A DNA stretch of 64,000 nucleotides, taken from assembly GCA_000149265.1 (NCBI GenBank), contig CH002901.1:975829-1039828 (forward strand). Direction: 5' to 3'. The notes beneath the pieces were generated by a model that worked only from the letters and a program-made list of their open reading frames with translations, ran no database searches and had not been told where the DNA came from. The stretch comes from Ciona savignyi. Lineage: Eukaryota; Chordata; Ascidiacea; Phlebobranchia; Cionidae. Numbering within the stretch: the stretch's first letter is position 1; each line of letters starts with the position of its first letter. Position numbers and translations under genes: made by a program. Shown here piece by piece: positions 1 through 13,491 of the stretch.

Positions 1-487
1 TCAGATCAGGCACAGGCAACAGGGGTCGGTCTGCTATAGAACCATTTTTTATACTAAGTTAAAACTTTGATAGTTTAGTTTGTTTATTTTTTGATTCCAC
101 GATGAAAACATGCAGCAGGACTATAGGTAAGTATCACATCAATACTGATATGCTACCACAATCACAGCCATATAATTATGCAACTCTTATTTGGTTAAAT
201 TGCCTGTTTTTAGTAGGTTATTCCTTTGAAAAGAATAAAGACTTAGAAATGTGGTGTTGTCATAATATTGTGCATCTGTGGTTTATTAGATCCGGTTTAG
301 TTATTTCAACCGTTATATAATTGTTGAGCATTCTTTAAGGCGAAGCAGTAAAATGAGTTCTAGTCGAGCACAACCAATATACATACACACATAATGGCAC
401 ACATTATGTTTTCCTGTCTAGCAATTAAGAAATAGTGCTGATATATGGCTTAATATACTGGTATCTGTTAATTTGTTTTTTTTATAG

Positions 488-3400
488 GTTGCTGGAGCCG
501 TTTATATTTGCATTGTATAATTTGTACACTTCGCTTCATTTTACCTACTTGGAAATAAATCCCTTGGGTAAGTTTAGTTATGTTTATTATTCTAGGATAA
601 GATGCGTATCATTACAGGAACTGTTGTTGTAACCACACATTTATAGTTCTCGGAATGTGTCCTTCAGTTAGGTCATCGCCTACTCTGCACTATTATTGGT
701 TGTTTACCGGCATTTTATGTGTACGGTACGCTAATTGTTTGTCCTGTCAATTTCTGGAAATAAGTTGCTTTCTTTTCAAGTGGAAACTCAGAAGCCTGGG
801 GTATGCGCTGCATACTATGCAGTCAAAACGGCTCAAAACAGTAAATTGCATGCCATGATATACCATTACATGTAACCCTGGTGACCCACTTAGTTTAGCA
901 CAACGAAACCACCTGAGAGGAAATGGTTTGGTGTTGTTACAGATGCAGATGTTTATGTTTATACATCCCTCCCTAATTTTCTAAATAAATGTACCGCTAA
1001 CTACATTATCAAAAGCTTGACCGATTAAACTTACAGTGGTAAATGATGGAAAGATCTATGTGCTTGATCTCGCTGCAAAACTGGACCAGGTAAACGTTAG
1101 ATCAATAATTTATATTGCTAATTAAATTAGCGGACTAATACACTGTAGGCTCATAAGCCAAATAGATAATTTATAAATACTAATCATGAAACATGTTGCA
1201 AGAAAGACTGCACTTGTATGGTTAACCATACAAATACAACGGAATAGCATTTCAAATCACCGTATATAGACAAAAAATAATATTTTGTGTGCAGAAGCAT
1301 GACCAGTTTTGATTATATAAATTCCTGAAATATACATTTTTATTTTGTAAACAATTAAATATCAATTTTGAAATGTTATACAGCAGAACTTGCGAAAAAC
1401 AACCAACTTACAGTTGTTATATAATGTACAACATTTTTTAGAATTATTGATTAGGTCCTAAATAATGTACTACTGAAGTACTAACTCTGAACATTTGGTC
1501 CATTCTTTTGTATTATTTACAAAAGAAGAGAAAACCATATGTAAAAATGGCTCAAGATTTTTAACAATGTTAGGAATATATACTAAAAAACTAGTATTTT
1601 GAATATATTGATTAATTTGTATTAAATGCACACATGTAGTCTTAAAATAAGGGTTGGATGACGTATGATATAGAAGATATTGTAGTTAAGTTCATTCGCA
1701 ATCTGACTGTGTCCACACTGCATTTGAATATCTTAATAATGGCATTTCATCAGTGCGCTGAGTTTGTATGTGCTCGCCAATGGGGCCCAGTTGAGTTCCC
1801 TCCACCATTTGGAAGAGAGGCGTACCCAGAGGAAGCTTACATTGCCGACCTCGATGCTAAGAGTGGGGCGTCACTCAAACTCACCATACTCAACCCTAAT
1901 GGTAGAATATGGACCATGGTAGCTGGTGGTGGTGCATCGGTGGTGTACAGGTTTATGGTGTTTTTAACATATTTAGTAGTGATTAATAAGATAAAATAAC
2001 TTATAATTGTCAATAAGCATGTCATATCCTTTTATTAACATTAACACTAAAAACTAATTTGGAACTAAATTATGGGACTTCTTTTCTAAATTAGTTTATA
2101 ACGTTTTTTAGTCGTGAAAATCTTTATTTCATGACTTTAATTTTTATAATTTTTTCTGTATTTGTCAAAATTAAATCATAAAACCAATGAAATTAAATTA
2201 ATAATCATTGTTTGTCCACATTTACAACAAACAATTTGCACACAACACATGCTCTACATCAGTGGTTCTCAAACTTTTTAGAGTAGGGACCCACTATTAA
2301 TTACCACAATTTATGGCGACCCACTTAACTTTATATATAGTTGTTGTAACATGTGTGAGAGACGAAAGGTTCAATGACCTGAGGTCAGGTGAAGATCATG
2401 CCACGATTTAAGATTGTGTGATGTCACAATTATGATAATTTCCCCTTGATTTTTGTATAGGAAATAGCCAGTATAGTTAATCAGAGCTTTCTATAACTTT
2501 TCTCGACCCACCAAGATTCCTTTCCCATAGTTTGAGAAACGCTGCTCTACATACAATAAACAAGTCAATATAAACCTCCCGCAGCGACACCATATGTGAT
2601 CTGGGTGGCGCATCCGAGCTTGCTAACTACGGGGAGTACAGTGGAGCGCCAAGCGAACAGCAGACGTACGATTACGCTCGGACTATCCTCTCCTTGATGA
2701 CCAGGACTCCCAGGGATGACGGAAAAGTCCTCATCATTGGAGGAGGAATCGCAAACTTCACCAACGTGGCAGCTACGTTCAAGGTAATTATTCCTACGGA
2801 CTGCTACACGGAATTAATTAATTAATGGTTGCGGACGTAATTCCAATAAATCAATATTTGAAACTGTTTCTATGCTACTAACAATGTTTCCTAGAAATTA
2901 TTGGTGGGTGAAACTGAAAGGAAATATATCACTACATATCATGATTAAAAAGACACAAATTAAACACTAAACAACAGATCTTGCAACAATAGTGTAAAAC
3001 CTTTAAGGTTCTCACTGAACCCGTACATGACTTGTTTCTTTATCATATCGATAATTGAAACATTTCAGGAGTAAAAACTACACTGCTATTCACCCTACCA
3101 ACCAACACACCTTGATAACAAGGTTCTCATTGAACCTGCACACAACTTGTTTCTTTATCATATGGATAATTGAAACATTTCAGGGCATCGTCCGTGCGTT
3201 GAAACAATTCCAAACTCCACTTCGTGACAACAAAGTGTCGATTTTTGTGCGAAGAGGAGGACCCAACTATCAGGAAGGGCTTCGCGTGATGCGAGAAGTT
3301 GGTGAGTTGTCTTTATTTCAGTTTGTTTTCTTTCTGCAATGGTTCTAACAGTTATTCAAGTTATATCTTTTTTGTTTGTTTTATTTTTATTACATTTTTT

Positions 3401-6400
3401 ATTAGTTTTTTCTTACACAATATTGTTATTTGGTTTAATGGTTATTTACACATCAATATCATATTAGCTTAAAGTATTTTACAGTTAAATTGTGACAGTT
3501 AGTCTAACAGTCTGTAATGTTCAGTTACCAAAAACAATCTTCACAATTTGTTTTCTTTCTGCACTGGTTCTAACAGTTATTCAAGTTAATTTTTTTATTT
3601 GTTTTATTTTTAATAACATTTTTCTGATTTAGTTTTTGCTAACACAATATTGTATCTTGGTTTAATGGTTATTTACGCATCATATTAACTTTTACAGTTA
3701 AATTGTGACAGTTAGTCTAACAGTCTGTACTGTTTAGTTACCAAAAACAATCTTCACAATTTGTTTTCTTTCTGCAGTGGTTCAAACAGTTATTGAAGTT
3801 AATTTTTTAATTGTTTTATTTTTAATAAAATTTTTTGATTTAGTTTTTGCTTACGCTATATTGCATCTTGGTTTAATGGTTATTTACACATCATATTAAC
3901 TTATTTTTTACAGCTTACACAATATTGTGAAGTATTTTAGTTATATTCTGACAGTTTGTAGTGTTCGGTTACCAAAAACAATCTTCATGGATTTGTTGTC
4001 ATCATCATATTAATCATACCACATGTTATAGGATCACCTAATTAAGTTGTTGAATAAAAATACAGGCCAGCACCTTGGAGTACCGGTCCATGTCTTTGGC
4101 ACCGAGACCCACATGACCGCCATAGTCGGCATGGCACTTGGCAAGACACCAATACCCGATCAGCAGCCAAACGCTCCGGGTCACACAGCTAACTTCTTAC
4201 TTGGTGCAAGCTCTAATTATGCTGTAAGTTGATAAACATGTTTTAAATGGTTCATGTTAGTTTTCAACTTGGTTAATCAGCATTTAATACAGATTTTATT
4301 ATATTTTTTTTAAGGTGAGATATGAAATAAATCAATATGAGACTTAAAAACTCATTTATCTTTCTTGCTGTGTAACTATGCTAATATATTATATAGAAAT
4401 ATATTTGGCCTGGCCGGTAATAGTTAATCATTGAATACAATAAATTTGTTTAGTATCGATAAAGGCAAATTCAGTCTCTTACGAAATCTTTACGAAGTCC
4501 AAATTATATCGTAAAGCATTGTAAGGGCATTCTAACCATTTTATTTTTAAAATTTCACTAAAGTTTTTCCACAGGAAGACCCATCTCAGGTAGACTGAGT
4601 GCATGCAGTGCAATTTTTTATAATCTCACTTTAAAGCAATTTGCACCACATTAATTTGTTTTACTCTTGCAGTGCGGCGACCAATTCACTTTTATTATAA
4701 AAATTCGAACAGTTTGCAGTGGTTAATAATTACTTTTAAAAGCGATGGCTGATTTTGTGTGATTTTGTTAAGTAATTGAATCTCTTTGGGCCTATAGAAG
4801 CAGTAGAACTTTAATTAAAAAAAATGCAATCAATAATATAAACCCCATAAATTCCTTCATTAAACATAAATTCTTACCATAAACATCACCCACAATGATA
4901 TAAACCCCATAAATTCTTACATTAAACATAAATTCTTACCATAAACATCACCCACAATGATATAAACCCCATAAATTCCTACATTAAACATAAATTCTTA
5001 CCATAAACATCACCCACAATGATATAAACCCCATAAATTCCTACATTAAACATAAATTCTTACCATAAACATCACCCACAATGATATAAACCCCATAAAT
5101 TCTTACATTGATGCATCCACAAACAGGGAGGCACCCCACGAACCTCCCGCACAAGTTCATTTGCCGATGGAAACCAGGCGAACGGAGATGCAGGGCAAGT
5201 CCTGAATGGTGCAAATGTGTTACAGCAAGCTGCCAAGCGTGCGAATCACAAACCGATGTTCACAAGTAAGTGTGATGTCATAACATCTTTTCTGCTGTTC
5301 TGTGTTTTATGATTATTTAATTATGATTAGAAGAATGTAAGATTTTCTTTTTCCACCTTGCGGTCGGTTTAACATACTGGTGTTAGTTATATCGTCAGGG
5401 TTACTACGTTTGGTAGTAATTGGCTGTGGCATTTACTGCTATTGACTGACTTTTACTACTAAATTGCTGGTTTTACCAACATATTGTAATTATTATTACT
5501 TTTAATGTAAATATTGGAAGAAAAACTCATAAAATTCAAGCTTTCAATTCCAGACAAAACGCGTTGCATAATGTGGGGTCTCCAGTCCCGTGCAGTCCAG
5601 GGAATGCTGGACTTCGATTTCGTTTGTTCTCGTAAAACCCCATCCGTTGCTGCCATGGTTTACCCATTCAGGTGGATTCATATAACTAAAAATCATTTTT
5701 GAAAGCTAAAAAGGTTTTGTTAAGAAAACTATTACAATTTCTGTAAAACTACATTTTTTCTATTATATTTTAATTTTTTTATAATTATCTCTTAATGTCA
5801 GAGCTTCAATTATTGTTAAACTACCCTATGTTGGTGTTACCAAGTTTGGTGATGGAATGTAGCCAAAGTGTATATAGTTCTTTTAAAACAAATAAAGTTT
5901 ATATCAAAGGGCAGAATTGTTACAGCTATTTCATGGTTGCAGTCTACCATGTAGTTCTTTAATTTTAACCCTTAATACTTTTTACACAATTTGCTATGTA
6001 AAATGCTTAAATGTGTGTGGAATGCTTGATTTTTATCCCGTATGACACACCCGCAGTGGCGACCACAAACAGAAGTTCTACTGGGGCCACAAAGAGATTT
6101 TGATTCCTGTCTACAAGAACATGAGCGATGCAATGACCAAGCATAATGATGCGGATGTGCTGATCAGTTTCGCATCACTTCGCTCCGCTGAGGAGAGCAC
6201 CATTGAAGCGATGAAGTATGAGCAGATCAGAACCATTGCTATAATAGCCGAAGGTTGGTACATCGAGTATGTATTAAACGCAGTGTGCATTGTATATCTC
6301 TTTGTGGCCACAGTAGAACTTATGTCAATATCTGACAATTTTAAATTACAAATACACAAATAAGTCTTATTTGTAATGACACATATTTGAGTACCGATGT

Positions 6401-9400
6401 TAAGTTTAAGTGAATTCTGTCTCATAACATGCTGAAATAGTGACCACCTAGATTATAAAAAATAGAAAACTGACTTGTGTAGCATGGTAAATTATTTTAA
6501 ATATGAAACTGTAATAAAAAAAGAATTCTGTAATTGTATTGTAATTGTTATATCCAGGTTACTTTAAACTGCCATGCTTACATTTCAGACTTAAAAACAA
6601 AATATACAATATGTTAATACGATGGTAATGCGTTCACAGGCATTCCGGAATCCACCACCAAAAAGTTAAACAAATTGGCTCAAGAGAAAAACATTTCAAT
6701 CATTGGACCAGCTACAGTAAGTCGATGTATTTTGCTGAATTTAAAATAAGAAATGATAAGCTTTGTTTATCAGTTTTTGAAAAAAGTGTAAGAAAAAAAT
6801 TATCAAAAATGTTATTAAAATTTCATTATAAAGTTTAGCATCTATCAAAACATAACATATTTTGTATAGTTATGTTAAACAAGGTACAGTTTTACACTCA
6901 TAGGGAAGCAAGGTAATCTTGGATTTTCTCATTTTTTAATTGTTTTACTGTATTATTGAGTGTATATAACCCAAATTCATGTTTCTGTTTGCAAAATGAA
7001 ACCACATTTCAAATTATCATTTCAAAAAGTTTTAAATAATCACAGTTTTAAATTATCGAAGTTTCAAATTATCAAAGTTTTAAATTATCGAAGTTTTAAA
7101 TTATCAAAGTTTTAAATTATCAAAGTTTTAAATTATCAAAGTTTGCACTCCACTGTGTTTAACAATTAATTTTCACAGGTGGGTGGCATCAAACCAGGCT
7201 GCTTTAAAATTGGCAACACTGGTGGAATGATGGACAACATATTATCGTCGAAACTGTACAGAGCAGGAAGCGTGGCTTACGTGTCGAGGTCGGGTGGAAT
7301 GTCAAACGAGTTGAACAATATCATCTCACGCACAACGAACGGCGTGTGTGAAGGGGTTGCCATTGGGGGAGACAGGTGGGTGGATTTTAACTTTTATTAA
7401 CACCACCAGAGTGATTGTGTGGCTGAATGTTTAACGCAACCGACTAGTAAAAAAATATTTATAAAAATGTTTCTGGCTTCAGATCCTGTGGTTTGGGTTC
7501 AAAGCCAGTCCCGTTTAAAAAAATCCTTAGTGTTACAAGGTTTGGTTTGTTTTAAATGCTAGATCTGATTTACCTGTTTATGCTACTTTAAATAAGATAA
7601 TATATTTCTTATCACTTTAGTTAAACTGATTATTACTTTGGTAAACTGCTTTATATGGATATTATTGTCCAGTTCGGTATGTATCAATTAAATATATATG
7701 TGACTGTATCAATTAAATACATTTGTAACTAAACATCTTGTGGCTCAGGTACCCAGGCACCACTTTCATGGATCACATTCTAAGATACCAGAACGACATG
7801 AATGTCAAGATGATTGTTGTTTTGGGCGAGGTAAGGCGCGGTTGGTTTGTTTTAAATTTGTTATTCAGTTCATGTCAAGTGAGAAAAGTTAAATTGAAGG
7901 CTCGATGGGCACCAATGCATTTTCTACATCTACATCAGTGGACTGCTTGTTTATCATGGGTTCCTAAGAATAATCTTTATTACCCTTTGTCCAACTTTAA
8001 TCGTTTTAAGTCCATTTTAATAACATTATTTTAAGTTTTAATTTACAAAGAACCAGTTACCATTACCCTACTTAAATTGCAACTTTAGATTCGTATCTCT
8101 GTAGAGACTCAAATTCATGGAAATTGGCGTTTAAAACCTGTGTCATAAGTTTAGTTTTGGTTGCTTAAAAAAAGATTGGAAACAGCTGATGCTGCTTCTG
8201 CACTAATGGTTGTTGTACAATGTACATACAACCAAAACGTTTCTTTATAACAGTATTTAAATAATGATATTTCTTCATAACAGTAATAAATTATGTCGCT
8301 TAGTGTATAATAAAGTATATATCAATAATTGGTTAATCCAGACCATGAATTTCATGCTGTTCCTAAACCAGAATTTTTGTTGTGTATTATTGTCATAATA
8401 TATTTCTGTTCATGGCTTCCTTGAAGTAAACCTGTGGTTATTAACCAATCACTTTCCACAGGTTGGTGGTACTGAGGAGTATGACATCTGCGAGGCGATC
8501 AAATCAGGCACCATCACCAAACCCGTCATTGCATGGTGTATTGGTAAGTTGCGTCTGGGATGTCCGTTAACTACTGCTTTAGTTGTTTCACTTAGTTTTC
8601 TTGAATCTTCTGTCCTATTTTAAACAATGACCAAAATGTCGATTTTAGTGTTCATCAAATTTTATGTCCTTACCTGTACTAAAATACTATGGGAACAAGC
8701 ACATAAAGTGGTCAATGGCCTGAAACCTTTTTATAATGTTTTAATAACACAAATTTCAGCAGGACCTCACTAGTTGTTGGTTTGTATCTTATTAATTTCG
8801 AATATATTTAAAGATATCAGCATCACTAGAATTTTAAAGTAAAAAGTTAGGAGAAAGGTGTTTGGACCCCAAACTGTCTCCCTAAATACCCACTAAATCT
8901 TACCGTATGTCTTTAATTTATTCTGTTAACCATTCCCGAAATCCACTATATTGTGTGCTATATGTCCAATATACAAATCTTTTAAATTGTTTGTTTTCCT
9001 GCTACATTTAAAACCCATTGCAATGATTAACATATTGTTTCCACAGGAACATGTGCCACCATGTTCACATCTGAAGTCCAATTTGGGCACGCTGGTGCAT
9101 GTGCAAATCAAGCTAGTGAAACTGCTGTTGTCAAGAACCAGGCATTAGCTGCTGCTGGTGCCCACGTACCGTGTAGTTTCAATGAACTAAATACAAAAAT
9201 AAGGTAAGTTTGGAGTTGGTATATTCTTGCATCAGGGTAATAAATCCATAGCTAAGTGTCTGTAAAGTTGTGTAATATGATGTATATAAAATGGATCAGG
9301 ATTTTAAATCTATTATGGCTAATTCTTACCTTTATTACCTATTTAGATAGCGTGGATATAACAGGGATATTTGAAATGGATGGGATAGAATATTCATGTT

Positions 9401-10180
9401 AATCCCCGTGAATGGGAAAACCAAGGAGGTTAACACACGGTCTGATTACCTTGCGCCCACCATCGGGTTACTGAAGCTATTGCATTGTGTTGTGTAAGAT
9501 TCGCCTATTTCTTCAATTTAGTTTGCGCTGACGTTTGCATAATTGAAGGAACGATTTTTGTTGAGCGATGAATTCCAACTGCGGTTTTATGTTTTTAATT
9601 TCGAATCGTAACTATTCTTAGTTAATTGCTTATAAAGATTCGAATCCCTAGAGGTTCGAATCTCGAAGATTCGAAATTCTATATTGTGCATCCCTATCTG
9701 CAACCCTTCGGGTAAAAGGCGACGCACTAAACCACCAGACTAACCCGTCAAACAATACTTAGCTGTACTTATCACTCGTATTATTATTGCATGTATTATA
9801 ACCACAACCATCGTAGGGAGGTGTACAACAACCTGGTTGAACTTAGAGTGGTTGTTCCAAAAGAAGAGGTCCCTCCTCCCACTGTACCAATGGATTACTC
9901 GTGGGCGAGGGTAAGATGTTCTTATCAGCCATGTTTGCTGTACTTGTAGTTCTAGTCAGCTTTGTCTTTAACACATCAAACATTTACATTCTTTTAACCA
10001 TATCAAATTTAAAATGTTATCGCAAGTTTACATAGAAGATCATATTAGTATGTGTTAAATGTCTTTGCATGTTTGACAATGATAAAAAATGATCTTTTAT
10101 AATTATTTTTTGATTTGAGACGTTTGCTTATTCTACGAAACATCTGCTTTTTCTAAATAATACTAAAGATGACAACACAA

Positions 10181-10236
<56 letters not shown>

Positions 10237-13200
10237 TTAAATTAACCAACATATCAAGAAGGTTTATTATTTTTACATAACATATCTAAAGTAGAGACAT
10301 GGATTGGCAGTGTTGTTGTTGGAATTAAAACTTGCTCTAGCTTTTATTTTTGCCAAGGGTGGAAAATTTGCCTCCGCCAATAGGTATTCGGTGTTTCTGA
10401 GGCACATCACTGGATGTTGTTTTCGTACAGGAACTTGGATTAATCCGGAAGCCCGCATCTTTTATGTCGAGCATCTCCGATGAAAGAGGACAGGAGTTGC
10501 TCTACGCTGGGATGCCAATCTCACAAGTCTTCAAGGATGATATTGGGATCGGAGGTGTACTCGGTCTGCTCTGGTTCCAGAAGCGGTAAGTTGATGTGTG
10601 GCATCATTTTGGTGGCTTTCTGCATCAAATATTTCTGTTTGTGCCACATTTTAAAAAGAATTCAATTTTTAAATTATTGTTTATTATTTTTAGGGTGTTT
10701 TTCATGGAAATTGCAAATGTTTCTTTCCAAAGTAGTTTATTTTTTTACAAATTTATGTTTTTCAATTTCAATCATTAAAAAATCATCAATCATTTGAATC
10801 TCCACTTTATAGCATTGTGTGATTTTACCAACAGTGAACACGGTACAATATTTTGTATGTTTACTCCAGGTTACCAGAATACGCTTGCAAGTTTTTCGAG
10901 CATTGTCTCATGATGACAGCTGACCATGGACCTGCAGTCTCAGGTTTGTCCTTATAGATACATAAATCGCCCTGGAAAATGTCAACCCGATATTCTTATA
11001 CTCAGGTGCCCATAACACCATTGTTTGTGCAAGAGCTGGAAAGGACCTAGTTTCTTGCCTTACATCCGGTCTTCTTACCATTGTAAGCTTTTCATTGTTG
11101 TTGTTTTTCATTGTTGATTTATGATTCACTCTGCCATACCTTCAAGTTTGAAATGGAATTTCCTAATGTTTGTCATAGCTTCCTTAAATACAGTATTGTT
11201 TAATTCTTTGGTGACTCCTTTGTTTTATATCCACACTGGTGATACCAGTTTGTTATTTGTTCGCCATTATAAAAAAACATATTTTTTATTAAGTGTACTT
11301 GTGTCTCATGAGGAGAATTTCATTTGTTATTTCCATATATCTGATTTTTAGTTAATCATTTATTACAAGTTATTATGATCAATAATTTTATTACTATAGT
11401 TGTGTTATCATGATTAGGTCAAAATGTCAAAGAAGCATAGTTACAGTAAAATTTTGTCTGTGGTAGTTGTAACAATTGCATCAAGTGTTTTTCGTACTTG
11501 ACTTTCCCAATAAAATCCCCTTTTTTCGCAGGGTGATAGGTTCGGAGGGGCATTGGATGGGGCAGCAAGGCAGTTCAGTGCAGCATATGATAAAGGGTTG
11601 CTACCGAGTGAATTCGTGAACGAAATGAGGAAAAAGCACCAACTTATAATGGGCATCGGTCATCGGGTTAAATCGGTATGATCAGATTACCATGTTTTAA
11701 CATTGTTTACTTCTCCAATTTTTCTAAACTTTTTTTCATTTACATTTCACTGGAATTTTAGTGAAATGTTTATATATATATGTAATTTTAATATTACATC
11801 GGTATCGTATTTTACTGTTATACAGCAGTATTCTTTCCATTATTTTGCATGTTTGCCGTAATTTACCTTTGAATATCCTGACCTTTCTACCATATCTTAT
11901 TAATCTGATGATCTCGCATCTATCCCGGTCAAGCATTTAGTCAGCTTCCTTCAGGACATGGGCCGATTTGACTGCTATATAAACCGGATCCATGTTCGCC
12001 CGCGGCGCTGGAGTAATGGCCCTTCCATGGCCTAAATTCCTGGTCCCAGTAGCTACTGTGGACCCGCCCATATTAATGTAATGTAATCTCTCGTATTTTT
12101 TTCATCAAAATGTTTCATTCATAGCTAAACAACCCAGACCAGAGGGTGGTGATCCTGAAAGAATTTGTGAAAACAAATTTTCCTTCGACTCCTTTGTTGG
12201 ATTATGCTCTGGAAGTGGAGAAAGTCACAACGGCAAAGGTAAAATGAGCTGATGTGCAGTACGATCAGTGTGTATGGATTTTGGATATAAAAGCAGATTT
12301 ATTTATTTCAAATCGTCCTAATCACGAATATAAAGTATGTTTTTTATTTATCACACCCTTGTGCTTCAACCAAGTAAAGCAGAGTTAAAATTATCTTACA
12401 ACTTAGTTTTACACTGCATAATAATTTTGATGTGGATCATTTTCTTTTTTGACTAAGTTTACCCAAGTATGTACTTGTAATACCGTTGTATTTAGAAACC
12501 CAACGTTTTACGGTAAACCTTTTTACTGCTGGCTATTAAATCTTAAACCAGGTTTAAGCTATCCAGATTACTACATGGTGCATACCAACCAAGAATTGGT
12601 AGATTCAAACATCTATGTATTGAACTATAACCTAATCTCTCCGGGTGGTATTATCCAGCCCAACTTTATAATTGACTCTGCAGAAACCGAATCTCATCCT
12701 CAACGTGGATGGCTTCATCGGAGTGGCTTTCGTTGATCTCCTTCGTGGATGTGGATGTTTTACCGAGGAGGAGGCAAGAGAATATGTGCAGATCGGAGCT
12801 CTTAATGGTGTCTTTGTTCTTGGAAGGTAAGTCTGTGGTTCTGTTTAAATAAGTTTAATCTCATTGTGGGAGATACTTTGGCTAAGTATCAATTCAATGA
12901 CATTAGTACTCAGATCCATGGAAAATTATTAAATTTTCTATAGGTGGCGCTATAAAGCTACTTTGGCTATAATTCAATGGTTTTGGGTCACGTTCCTATT
13001 TTTTAAAACTGCTACTTTGGCGTCTATGTCCCTGGGCAGATAACGAATGTTGCCTTTATCCAATGGAACCAACTTGATTGTATTAATGCCATAAGCATGA
13101 CCGGCCGGTTAGTCTGGCAATTCGATGACATTGGTAGTTAAGACAATTTTTGTTTCCTTACTAGATAATTAGTGTTTTTAAAACCAGTTCATACCCTCCC

Positions 13201-13491
13201 ATGTGGCAACAAGAACTATATTTATTTAACTTTTAGGATTGAATAAGTAGTTATGATCTCCAAACAAAGATATTTAAAGTTGCTTTACCAAAATGCTTTT
13301 TACTAACGATACACAATTAATAATCATATTCAAATCCGTGAATATCATTGACAGTTTCACAAACCTTAATTTATCTCAGATCAATGGGTTTTATCGGCCA
13401 TTATCTCGACCAACTGCGTTTGAAACAAGGTCTCTATCGCCACCCTTGGGATGACATCAGCTACGTCTTGCCAGAGGATTATTCGTCATGA
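488..13491 (+). CDS. ACLY: ATP-citrate lyase (22 exons in window, 5' end missing)
   Basis: Cytosolic enzyme that makes acetyl-CoA and oxaloacetate from citrate, CoA and ATP. Exons: 488-567, 1037-1089, 1754-1950, 2585-2783, 3184-3301, 4066-4223, 5127-5265, 5554-5671, 6057-6253, 6640-6716, 7179-7375, 7749-7830, 8462-8543, 9047-9203, 9817-9910, 10441-10585, 10870-10943, 11006-11082, 11532-11675, 12125-12238, 12684-12826, 13380-13491 (stop TGA). All junctions are GT-AG and keep the reading frame, giving about 918 codons against about 1,100 for the animal enzyme, so roughly 185 N-terminal residues lie outside the window. Visible marks: FTYLEINPL of the ATP-grasp part, [19 protein letters not shown], the CoA-ligase part with [15 protein letters not shown] holding the phosphohistidine, and a citrate-synthase-like C-terminus with MGIGHRVKS and ending in DISYVLPED. 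The linker exon 5127-5265 is diverged but keeps RTSSF, like the regulated serine site of vertebrates. Identification is secure; single splice sites could be off by a few bases. Confidence 0.96.
2260..2544. mobile_element. Non-autonomous hAT-type element in an ACLY intron
   Basis: A 285-bp element with terminal inverted repeats: the left end begins CAGTGGTTCTCAAACT and the right end is AGTTTGAGAAACGCTG. It is flanked on both sides by the perfect 8-bp direct repeat CTCTACAT (2252-2259 and 2545-2552), the target duplication size of hAT transposons. It has no coding capacity. A related copy in opposite orientation lies at 54,983-55,288. It sits in the intron between ACLY exons 1754-1950 and 2585-2783, close to the acceptor. 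Confidence 0.88.
3320..3990. repeat. Tandem repeat, about 213-225-bp units, ACLY intron
   Basis: The block starting TTTGTTTTCTTTCTGCA recurs near 3322, 3547 and 3760, followed each time by the same order of motifs (TTATT-rich run, a TTTAATGGTTATTTAC block, TGACAGTTAGTCTAACAG, CCAAAAACAATCTTCA). There are about three copies, the last degenerate, filling most of the intron between exons 3184-3301 and 4066-4223. The first unit begins directly after the exon's donor site. Confidence 0.85.
4837..5110. repeat. 62-bp minisatellite, about 4.4 copies
   Basis: Units start at 4837, 4899, 4961, 5023 and 5085, each opening TATAAACCCCATAAATT and closing with CATCACCCACAATGA. The spacing is exactly 62 bp and the copies are nearly identical, so the array is young. 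It ends within 20 bases of the ACLY acceptor at 5125-5126. Confidence 0.93.
7045..7140. repeat. 16-bp tandem repeat, six copies
   Basis: Six consecutive units of the form GTTTTAAATTATCAAA (variants have TCGAA or a C in the T run). It lies in the ACLY intron just before exon 7179-7375 and is AT-rich, without coding meaning. Confidence 0.92.
9350..9755 (-). mobile_element. tRNA-type SINE copy, reverse orientation, interrupted
   Basis: Read on the minus strand, the sequence at 9755-9700 matches the SINE heads at 16.47 and 17.03 kb (GGTTAGTCTGGTGGTTTAGT, then CGTCGCC and a degenerate B-box). The part from 9500 down to 9350 matches their bodies (CGGTAACCCGATGGTGGGCG, then TGTGTTAACCTCC) and the TATCC-rich tail. 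Between them lies unrelated sequence with palindromic ATTCGAA motifs near 9630-9680, so the copy is old or interrupted. It lies in the ACLY intron 9204-9816. Confidence 0.7.
10185..10228. repeat. (AT)n microsatellite
   Basis: About 22 uninterrupted AT dinucleotides in the ACLY intron 9911-10440, followed by a short GTATGTAT run. Confidence 0.97.
11930..12090. repeat. GC-richer block in an ACLY intron, possible dispersed repeat
   Basis: A stretch of markedly higher GC than the surrounding intron (ATGGGCCGATTTGACTGC, CCCGCGGCGCTGGAGTAATG, GGACCCGCCCATATTAATG). It has no splice-compatible reading frame matching ACLY. It looks like a dispersed element, but no second copy is visible in the window. 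Confidence 0.35.
12938..13135 (+). repeat. Dispersed repeat pair with a SINE head fragment
   Basis: The block from GGTGGCGCTATAAAGCTACT to CCAACTTGATTGTATTAATG (about 12,943-13,090) is shared with 16,849-17,005. In both places a tRNA-type SINE head (here CCGGCCGGTTAGTCTGGCAA at about 13,100) follows within 40 bp, so the two pieces travel together. Here only the head of the SINE is recognisable. It lies in the last ACLY intron. Confidence 0.75.

Noticed and set aside
12449..12683. N-terminal part of an open frame leading into an ACLY exon
   Set aside because: The acceptor CAG at 12,681-12,683 marks the exon start. The upstream part is intron and does not resemble ACLY.
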